Assembly: GCA_032690845.1 (NCBI GenBank)
Contig: CM064424.1
Span: 50,295,511-50,359,510 of the forward strand
Source: Eleusine coracana subsp. coracana
Taxonomy: Eukaryota > Streptophyta > Magnoliopsida > Poales > Poaceae
Reading direction: 5' to 3'
Length of the DNA: 64,000 bases
Shown: positions 56,216 through 64,000 of the stretch, piece after piece
Numbering within the stretch: position 1 is the stretch's first letter
Layout of the letters: each line of letters starts with the position of its first letter
The notes under the pieces: generated by a model
What the model was told of the DNA's origin: nothing
The model's database searches: none
The model's input: only the letters and a program-made list of their open reading frames with translations
Program-made: the position numbers and the translations under genes

Positions 56216-56964
56216 AAATATCTGACCAAGCTTGTACGAGACACAAGTGTCTATAGCTGCGTAATTGATGTGCTGCCTAGTCAGGTGCTTATCACCTCAC
56301 TATTGGTGCAACTTACCCTCAGGATGCTTGGCCATTGTCAGACCAAGCATTTTCTGACACATGTTCTTGAGTCCAAGTCCGTTTGTTGAGGTTTGCTTGA
56401 AGTGGTCCCGTGCGTCATCCTGCAGCTCCTAGCTACACTGATGTTCTGATCAATGAACAGCCGATGGACGTTGCCTCCGATCTTTGATCCAACAAACATG
56501 CACCGAGGGCTCTCCAGGAAATCTTTCAGTTCCTCTAGAACTTTGTCGGCGTGGCACACCTTGAAGAGGAGACACCGATATCGATGGCCGTCGTCTGGTA
56601 TGCCCACGTAGATCTGAATGATGGCTGTCTTGTTTGGCTCGTTATTCACATGATCGGTGTGTGAAATGATGAGCCACTCCTTATCCAAACCGACGAGGAG
56701 CGGCTCTTCATTTGGCCAGACCTCCTCAAGGAACTTGACGATGAAGTTGCTATCTGAGGTGACAGTTGTGTCGATGTTACAGTGGTGGAACTTGACGTCG
56801 AAGATGCGTGTCGGTGATGACGATAGGTGGTGGGTCGGCACGGTTAGGGAGCGCGAGGCGTCGCTCTCAGGGTGGTGCACCGGATCGCCTGTAGGAGCGT
56901 GAGGCGGTGAGTAGGAGTGTGTGATAGCGCCGCAGCTGATTGGTATGCTGGAGCATTTCAACAA
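56216..56964 (-). pseudogene. 3'-5' exonuclease (DEDD, WRN-like) gene fragment
   Basis: The frame contains FDVKFHHCNIDTTVTSDSNF, then LVGLDKEW (motif I D-x-E), AIIQIYVG, KVLEELKDFLESPRCMFVGS, KIGGNVHRLFID (motif II, where the usual Asp is Asn). After a frameshift near 56430, LKNMCQKMLGLTMAKHPEGK, two stops, then INYAAIDTCVSYKLGQIFNI (motif III, YAAxD). This is the layout of the expanded plant exonuclease-domain proteins. The reading frame has no ATG before element E starts at 56978, so the 5' end was probably cut off by that insertion. The missing motif II Asp suggests loss of catalysis. Confidence 0.7.
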
Positions 56965-57769
56965 GTGCGAGGCGACGTGTAAGGACCGAAGGCGTACCGA
57001 GAGGGGGGGTGAATTGGTAAGCCACTCACGAATCCAAATACTTCAATTTCCCTACTCAAGTCTAACAAGATAAGGAAACATAAACAATTCTAGTAGGCCA
57101 AGATCCTACACATGCTAGTGTTCAAGATAAGATAAAATGCGGAAGCCAATCACACTAGCCTATGCAAGCCACAAGTCACCCTACTCACTAGAGCACACAA
57201 ATGCGGAATAGAAAAGAGAGGGTCAAGCAATGCTCATGATTTTTTCCCGAGGTCTCGGAAGGATGGCGCCTTCCCCTAAACCTCGTTAGGCCACTGCCAC
57301 CGGAGTCCTGGTCCCTCCTGCCACCAAGTGGAGTTCTCGCCCATGAGCCCGTAATCACTCCTCGAGTGAAGAAACGGTGTGTGTCACCGCTGCACAAAGC
57401 ACAAGCTTGCCTCCCTCGAGAACTTGCCAGAATACTCGAGCCGGCACGGGCGCTCACTAGCGATGCCCCTTCCAATGGTGGGCTCAAACCGTGTACAAAC
57501 TTGTGACAGCCTTCATAACCGATCACGATATGCTCGATCACCGACACCTAACCGGTCTAGGTCTCACCATAGACCAAGAGTAACAATCTAGATCACACCC
57601 TCAAGGACACCCTAGCCTTAGATGTGCAAGATGCTCAAGCTACTCTTCTCTAGCACTCTCAAGATATGCAATATCTTCTTCTAGTGCTCTCCTCTCTTCC
57701 TCTTGGACCTTATCAAATGCTCAGGTATTCCACTGGCCAAGAGAGGTCTCCAAGACCCCAGCAACGAAG

Positions 57770-57776
57770 TTATATA
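57770..57776 (-). promoter_or_regulatory. TATA box of element E LTR
   Basis: CCTATATAAC on the minus strand, 56 bases downstream of the first dyad. Confidence 0.6.
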
Positions 57777-57831
57777 GGCTCCCAACTTCAAACTAGCCGT
57801 TGCTCCATGAAATTGCTTTTCTAGACACATT

Positions 57832-58175
57832 GACCGGACTGTCCGGTCACTGCCTGATCGGACCGTCCGGTCACTCTAGTAACGGCTCTCCTTAGCCATT
57901 GGCTTCCTCTGTCCATGCAAATTCCTGTACTGACCGGACTGTCCGGCCACTGGACTAGACCGTCCGGTCCACTTTGTCTCTCCATTCCAGGAAGGTCCGC
58001 AAACTGCATCCTCTCTGCCGTCCTGCACTCCTACTGACCGGACCGTCCAGTCTGCAGATCGAACTGTCCGGTCTGTATGGAGTCTCCAGTAGATAGAGTC
58101 CTTGCTCCTCGCGCTAAGTCCTAGAAAACTCACCATAGTGACCGTACAGTCTGGTCTCCACCGACCCCTCTGTCC
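57832..58175. promoter_or_regulatory. GACCGGAC-n-GTCCGGTC dyad array in element E LTR
   Basis: Perfect GACCGGACTGTCCGGTC at 57832-57848, then GATCGGACCGTCCGGTC at 57856-57872, GACCGGACTGTCCGGCC at 57932-57948, and four more diverged copies to about 58175. The geometry (8-1-8) is the same as in element C but the sequence is different. Confidence 0.75.
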
Positions 58176-58663
58176 GGTCTCTATGTCCAAAAGATGAAAC
58201 TTGTCATCCTTGCTTGACTTGGTTTCCCTGCTTCTCCGAATAGCTCCTTGGCTTCTCTACTGTCACCTAGTGCCTGTGATTTCACCGAGCAACCTTGCAC
58301 ATCACTGACTAGACGTGACCTAAGAGAATGACCTAGACCCCCTTGATAGTACGGTTTTTCCTATGGACTCAAATCCCTAACAACTACTCAAGTGTTCCAA
58401 ACACTTGCACCATAGCTTGTTCTCCGCTTTGATCCATCTCCATCAAACCCATGGACTCCATCAAGTTCACAAGCCTCTATGCTTGCGGTCATTGTCATCA
58501 AATGCCAAGGATGCCATCATCCATATGATTGGCAATAGAGTTAAGAGATGATTCCTACAAAGACAACACTCGTGTAGATGTTAGCCCATAATTTCATAGT
58601 TGTCACTATCACCAAAACATCCATACCACAGGGATCCAATCATCAATGGTCATGAAGTTTACA

Positions 58664-58677
58664 ATCTCCCCCTTTTT
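58664..58677 (-). other. Polypurine tract of element E
   Basis: AAAAAGGGGGAGAT on the minus strand, identical to that of element C. Confidence 0.75.
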
Positions 58678-59933
58678 GGTGATTAATGACAACCACTACT
58701 TAATTGAAAAACTTTAATGAATAACCGGACTAAACAAGCTACACAAAGATCGAGAGGAACCATAACAACATATGAGAGAAATGCATAAGGTCCTACCCAT
58801 CAAACATCATCTAGAGATATACGAAAAAGAGTGAAGAGCATACTCTAGATGAAACATGCATGCATGTCATGGTAATATACTGAATGAAAGCATAAGGACA
58901 TGCAATGCAAGGCATAAATGATGAGATGCAACAAGTTAGCATGGCAATGCATAGGAATTAAAAACAAGCATCCATCACCATAATATCATACATAGGCATA
59001 CAAGATAATCAATAAATACAAGCACTGCATATGAAAGGAAATAAATCAAGTGACATCAAAATGAGTCAAACACATGCGAATAAATCCATGACTCATCATA
59101 ATCCATGAACAACGAATAACTCCTCAAAATAAGAACCAAATGGTCTATCTCCTAAAACCTTGTAACTCCCCCTAGATACAAGCTACTCTTGATCGTAACA
59201 AGATCACACTCCCACTCCCCCCTAGACCTAATGTCTTCTCCCCCTTTGGCAACAAGCAAGAAAAGGCCAAAAGGCGGCAAAAGATGAACATCTAAGCGCT
59301 CATGGTCGAAGGAAGTGGTGCAGCGATGTCCTCTGTGGGCTCTGCTCCTGGCTGCTCCTGAGATGGATCCCGCTGTGCTCCCTGAGCCTGTGCCGCCTGA
59401 GCATCCAGCTGCTCAAAGAAACCAAGGTCTACAGGTGACTCAGACCCACTGTCCTATACTGCTGTAGTGACTATGGCAGTCTCCTGAGCTGAAGTCTGGA
59501 GTAGTATGAGGTCTGCCATGTCCTACTAAGAGAAACCTCCATGGAGAAGATCCTCTGTTGCCTGAGTAGTAAGAGAGGAAACTGTGGTAGTAAGAGGTGG
59601 AGCTGAAGTTGTAGCTGTCTCTAGGGCGGTTTGGGAGTCTGCACGAGTAGTGTGCACAATGTCTGAGAACAGACTCCTCACCAGTACATGTTGTGAACTG
59701 GAGGGTCCTGCCGTCTGTGAGATCGAAGAGTGTGAGGGTCAGACAAACAACGCAGACATAGAGAAGGCTGACACGGGAGAGAGCTGTGCTGAAGAGAAAG
59801 TCTGTCCTGCTCCCCCTGTCGGTAAGACCCCTGAGAGTGACAGTCCGCTGGACTGTGCTGTCATCAAAGCTATGAAGGATCCTGGCTGAGTCTGCAGCTG
59901 CTGGAATTGAGCAAACACTGAAGGTCCTGGCTG
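58678..59933 (-). other. 3' region of element E, aORF tail and untranslated sequence
   Basis: 58678-59290 is A/T-rich and non-coding. 59300-59930 is rich in CTG/CAG-like codons resembling the Q/S/T-rich aORF sequence and may be its degraded C-terminal coding part, with stops. Confidence 0.45.
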
Positions 59934-61672
59934 CTAACTAGCCTGCCTCTGAGTAAGCTCCATCATCTGAGTCACTAGAGCGGAGACAAGGGCCATCTGC
60001 TGATGCTGAAGCTCTGCCTGTCCTCTGATCAGCTCCATCATCTGACGTCTGTCCTCTGACACACTCTGTATACACTCACCCAACCGTCCTACAAGTGTTG
60101 TCACTGTGACAGTGTCCTCAGACTGTGAACCTGCTGGCTGGGGAGGCGCTCTTGTGTTGGCTGACTCAGGAATCACCGTCTCTGGCTGAGCTACCTGCTC
60201 GTGATGTACCGGTGACTCCTGCTCCTCCTCTCCTGTGTGCTGGCTGGAGGTAGACTGGGATCCCCTGGGGACTCTAGGTGAGTAGCTGGTGGTCACCTCA
60301 GGGAAAGCGTCGTACTGCTCCTCCGTCACTAGGCCCATTCTCCTTAAGAGATAACAGATATAGGGCCCATAGACCAAGTGACATCCTTCAGCCCTCTCAG
60401 AAATGACCTCCTCCATCTCTCCAAAGAGAAGGTCCGCCAAGTCGAAGGTCTGCCTCCTCAAGATGGTTGCTATAGCCCACTAGTGTAAAAGCGTGAACTC
60501 CTCTCTGTAGCCAGACCTGGGAATGATAGTCCTGGTGACTATCGCTCTCACCACCTTGGCCTCTGCTGTGAGTCTAGCAGGGCCTCTCTCAAAACCTGGA
60601 GTGTGGGGAGGTGGGAAAGCAATCGACACAAGGTCGTCTGAAGGTAGCTTCCCTCCCTGAGATCTGCGAGGTGGCTCCAGTGTACCATAGGCACTCCTGT
60701 AAAGCTAAAACTCTGAAGCAAGGAGTCCTAGGTTGGCGATCAGATCCTGCTTGGTGATTCGCTATGGCTGCCCTCTAAACAAGAACCAGAACTCTGAGCG
60801 GTCTCTGGCAACCCACAGCATCGCATAGAAATCGAGGACGATGTCCTCCCTGAACCTGAGTGGAGTAGTGACTATCACAGCTAGTCCTGGTAGGTACAAG
60901 AACTACTGCTCCATGTCTGTGTCCGTGGCCCTCCTCATGGCCTGGTAGGCGGTATACTATTGTGGTACAAGCACCCTGTCTGTAGTCCTCAAGGCCACAC
61001 AACATCTCAGGCCCTCTCCTATCCTCCTCTAGAGCACCGTCCAGTATCTCTCTCCAGCAGCGGGGTCTCAGGGAACTGGCACCCACTGCTTGAAGGACAC
61101 GAACCAAAGTACCTTAAGGTCCTTTCCAGGAACCTTGAGGATGTCCAGCTCTCTGGCTGCCTGTACCAGTCTCTGCAGCCTCCACGTGCACACCTCACAG
61201 GTGCACTTCGGGTCTCCTGCCCGGTGAGCTGTCCTCTGGGAAGAACAGTCTGCTCTGCCTCCTCCTCTGACTCCTCCTCCTCAACCAGCTCCTCAGACTC
61301 TGACTTTGAGGTCTCCTCTCTAGTCTCCTCCTCCTCGGACTCCTCCTCCTGCTGCCTGGAGGATCCCTGATCCGCAGTTCTTGACGATCTCCCCTGACGG
61401 GAAACCGGAGTACGCTGCAGCCACAGCGGTGGCACCACTCCAACTACTAGAGGTACAGTCCTCTGCCTGGTGCTCCTCCTCAAGCCTTGGTCCTCAGCTG
61501 GCTGGCTGATCCTCAGATGGGAGCCAGGTGTCCTGCGTGACTGCTCTATGGCATCCAAGTGCTGAGCCAACCTCCGGGCTCTCTCTGACTCTAGATCCAG
61601 TCTTGGTCTCTTCTTGGGTTTGGGCTTCTCGGGCATCTTCCCCTTGCCCTTGTCCTGTCCTGACCCTACCAT
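59934..61672 (-). pseudogene. aORF of element E
   Basis: ATG at 61672 opens MVGSGQDKGKGKMPEKPKPK with basic KKRPRLD (nuclear-localisation-like), then RRSTRQRTVPLVVG and long E/S runs. The middle (about 60960-60760) reads FREDIVLDFYAMLWVARDRS, comparable with EEVIYQFYSTLYI in element C. Then ARLTAEAKVVRAIVTRTIIP, FDLADLLFGEMEEVISERAE, YICYLLRRMGLVTEEQYDAF and a Q-rich, coiled-coil-like tail ending at 59934. Several in-frame stops and at least one frameshift near 61150. No membrane segment or signal peptide. Function unknown. Confidence 0.65.
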
Positions 61673-61693
61673 CTCTATCTACTGCTGCTGTCA

Positions 61694-62705
61694 CTGCACG
61701 CACATAGGTGTAGATGGGATAAGCATAGAGTCCTAATATATCTACAAGCAAAGCACCGCTAGGAAAGAATGGGCAATAGAAATCCTAGCACTAAATAAAG
61801 GACATTATCACTAGACAATTATGCAAAGTAACAATAGTGATCATTGACTATATGTGGCTGGTGCGAGTCATCTAGTGTACAGTCAAATAATGACAATAAA
61901 TCTAATTGTAGACAAGACAGGAGTCAAACCCTAGAATTGCAACTTAATAGATAGGCATGGAATTTAATTACAGACTAGGTTGAGCTAGCTAGCTAATTAA
62001 TGCAACTAATGGTGAGAATTAGAACTAATTGCATCAATTAACTAAGTACTCGGAAATTAGGGCATCAATTGATGAAAGGAGTGAAAATAGCAAAACCCTA
62101 GGAAAGAATCAACGAGGAGAACCTCGGAGAATGCAGCTGATTGCCGGTGAACAGTAGCCGACAATAGGGAAAGATGAAATCTTTCACCCTAGCTCTCGGT
62201 ATGCGTGTGCGCGTATGTGGAGGAGGGGTGGCTCAACGCCGTGGCTGATGTGCGGGCAGCGGCGCTGTCTCAGAGTCGCGCGGCGAAGGGTGGTGGCGTC
62301 TGCTGTGGAGGCACGCGGCGGCGAGGCGGACAGCGGTTCCTTTGCGCGTGCGTCGGTGCAAGAGCGAGCGCGAGCGGGGCGGAAGGGAGCGCGGGCGTGG
62401 CGAGGCGGGCGAGCACGGTGGTGAGGGCGAGCGACGATGCTGGGGGCTCAGGTCGGCGATGGCGATGGGATGCACGGGTGGCGACGGGGGGAGAGAGCAC
62501 AGTGGTGAGAGCATGTTCTTGGCTCGATCGAGAAGAACAAGGGACCAACCAAAATTGATCTGACAATACTTGACGTAGGTCAAAAATGCGGATGAACGGA
62601 CATGATTAAATCAAGGGTGGATTAGTGGCTCCGATCGGGACTCGCATCACGTGATCACGTGAATTGACCGGATGGTCCGCTCACTGGACCGGACTATCCG
62701 GTCAC
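61694..62705 (-). promoter_or_regulatory. Candidate internal promoter, leader and intron of the element E aORF
   Basis: On the minus strand: dyads GACCGGACTATCCGGTC (62686-62705) and a diverged copy (62666-62680), a 16-base perfect palindrome TCACGTGATCACGTGA (62647-62662) with two G-boxes, a GC-rich leader-like block (62560-62200), a long A/T-rich intron-like stretch with TCCTAGGGTTTTGC, and an acceptor GTGCGTGCAG ending at 61694, 22 bases before the aORF ATG. The donor was not fixed. The order matches element C. Confidence 0.5.
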
Positions 62706-62802
62706 TTCGGAAGATTGGAAACCAGTGTTCTGGATGAACAGAACTGCTACAGACCAGACTGTCCAGCCTTTACCGAGAGAACCATCTGGTCTCCATTCCT
62801 CT

Positions 62803-63566
62803 TGATGTAGATATGGCCCGATCTTCCGAGAGGTAAGGGGATAAACTTGAATTTGGGGAACTCGGCGTCGACGTCCCGGCTTGAATCAGACACGATCCAA
62901 CCTTGCAACCGTTACACCAAGCACAACTTGATTGTTCCTGCAAGCGAAATCGAGAACACAAGCAAGAGACGATAAACACGCAATCTAAAATTGCAAATAT
63001 GGATGAAGCGAATCACAAGAAAAGGTTCAAGCTCTGAACACAAAAGGACTAATCGCCACAGTGGTGTAGAACAAGAACAGGGGCCCTGGATTACTGTAAA
63101 AGGACTTGTCGCCACAGTTACAATAATTCGATCAAGTTTCTCTCTGGAAAACTGAACTAAACAAAACCCGAAACTAAAAGACAGCGGCTACTGAGTTTAT
63201 GTAGGAAACAAAGACGTCCTAGGGTTGGGGGCGACCAGGGGGGGGCGCCGACAACATGGGCTTAAGGCCCGACATGATACATGGCCAAGTTAGCCCAAAA
63301 TAGGTGGCACAACACCTTGTCATGATCACATATTATGACTCACGACCCTTATGGATCTAGGACCAGAACCAAAACGACGGCGTCTTCGTCCCCTTTCCAA
63401 CGCATCAAAGAACGCCTCGTTTGGACGTCGGATGTGGGAGATATCATCAAAACCGTGAAGGGGTGTCGGCTGAATCCGAGACGAACGTGGCGACCGAGTT
63501 GGTGACGACTTGTAACATGGGGAAGGCCATGATATGCGCGTATCCAGCATGGTGATGTCCTCATCA
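62803..63566 (-). mobile_element. Solo LTR of the element D family, TSD CCTCT
   Basis: Plus strand TGATGTAGATATGGCCC to GATGTCCTCATCA, 764 bp, flanked by CCTCT at 62798-62802 and 63567-63571. It is inserted in the dyad-bearing internal region of element E. It retains the open frame DEDITMLDTRISWPSPCYKS to SHNM (minus strand, about 63570-63326). Confidence 0.9.
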
Positions 63567-63571
63567 CCTCT

Positions 63572-64000
63572 TCTCGAGGTACTGTGCAAAGCTACACAAA
63601 CCGGACTGTATGGTCTTTAGACCGGACTGTATGATCACTCCCAGAAAATTGCTGAGTCAAGGATTTTCTCCATTTTCCAATTGCCCTCACTAAAAACACA
63701 AATAAACACCGCACTTGGAATATAGAGGGAACTCTCAAACACTCATTTTCAAATAGTGGCACTCTATGGCCTCATAGTTTTTGCAAATGCCAAATGAAAG
63801 ATCAAGCAAAAAAGAACCAAGGCAAAAAAGAACCAAAGGGTATGTATGAGCCTTAGTCCATGAACCACGCGAGTAGATTTAACCTTGGAGTTCATAAGAG
63901 CTTACTCAATGGGCATGAAGCACAATCCTTTCCTTTGGTCACACTTACGGAGATGTAATCTCATATAGAGCATGAGGCACAAATATCTCCAAATGTGACG
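63572..64000 (-). other. Element E interior continuing to the window edge
   Basis: Diverged dyad halves ACCGGACTGTATG occur at about 63600 and 63622. The rest is A/T-rich without a gene; pol is expected further right. Confidence 0.5.

Larger units (their letters stand above)
56978..58663 (-). repeat. Left (3') LTR of element E
   Basis: 1686 bp, TGTAAGG to GTTTACA. TATA at 57770-57776, dyad array at 57832-58175. Confidence 0.75.
56978..64000 (-). mobile_element. Element E: second SIRE-type copia element with aORF (right end outside window)
   Basis: The left LTR (56978-58663) starts TGTAAGGACCGAAGGC and continues with a G-run and TGAATTGG. The polypurine tract follows at 58664-58677, then an aORF related in position and motif to that of element C, then a leader/promoter-like region with dyads. 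Pol and the right LTR lie beyond 64000, so the TSD (left side CGACG) is untested. Assignment as copia rests on these parallels. Confidence 0.75.

Noticed and set aside
62205..62583. Overlapping Arg/Ser/Pro-rich open frames on both strands
   Set aside because: GC-rich leader-like sequence opens all frames; no conserved motif, and position fits a 5' leader of the aORF.
1..64000. tRNA, rRNA or organellar sequence
   Set aside because: Only primer-binding-site complements of tRNA ends were found; no cloverleaf gene, rRNA or plastid/mitochondrial gene was recognised.

Overview
This window is plant nuclear DNA, most likely from a grass. The reasons are a Stowaway MITE with the CTCCCTCCGTCC end and TA target duplication, SIRE/Maximus-type Ty1/copia elements with tRNA-iMet primer sites, Athila-like elements with tRNA-Asp primer sites, a TNP2 (CACTA) transposase relic, and plant-type introns. 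Nothing bacterial or organellar was seen. By reading boundaries and 5-bp target-site duplications (TSDs), roughly 70 percent of the window is LTR-retrotransposon sequence set into about 18 kb of older backbone.

Layout. 1-6492: element A, a minus-strand gag-protease-only Ty3/gypsy (Athila-like) element whose left LTR runs off the window. 6493-11063: backbone with a decayed gene copy (7766-8687) and two MITEs. 11064-21625: element B, a complete minus-strand Ty1/copia element, TSD ACAGG. 21631-26522: backbone with a short tandem-repeat block, one unassigned exon and an intact small gene (24834-25358) that is the paralogue of the copy at 7.8 kb. 26523-43001: element C, a large minus-strand SIRE-type copia element, TSD CTTAC, with a third 'additional' ORF (aORF) after pol. 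Its right LTR is split by element D (36827-41426, plus strand, gag-protease gypsy, TSD GACGG). 43154-47725: element F, plus strand, two LTRs and almost no coding capacity. 47731-49718: backbone with a Mutator-type MITE, a hairpin and a tandem duplication. 49719-50973: solo LTR, TSD CCCTG. 51728-54688: decayed CACTA transposase. 54903-55526: apparently intact two-exon GRF-zinc-finger gene. 55836-56007: Stowaway. 56216-56964: broken 3'-5' exonuclease gene cut by the next element. 56978-64000: element E, a second SIRE-type copia element of another family, incomplete at the right edge, containing a solo LTR of the D family (62803-63566, TSD CCTCT).

The most interesting pattern joins elements C and E. 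Each carries, just upstream of the TATA box in its LTR, an array of short interrupted dyads with an 8-1-8 geometry, but the sequence is family-specific (GACGGAA-C-TTCCGTC type in C, GACCGGAC-n-GTCCGGTC type in E). A second set of the same dyads lies inside each element between pol and the aORF. There it is followed by what looks like a plant 5' leader and an intron ending just before the aORF start codon. This suggests that the aORF is expressed from its own internal promoter under the same cis-code as the LTR. The aORF products carry basic nuclear-localisation-like stretches, so a family-specific self-regulatory system is a testable idea.

A second theme is a locally duplicated backbone unit (gene plus flanks, about 7.6-11 + 21.6-22.3 kb against 24.8-26.5 + 43.0-43.1 + 47.7-49.4 kb) that was later split by elements B, C and F. 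All boundaries were read by eye. LTR ages, family names and expression are not measured here.
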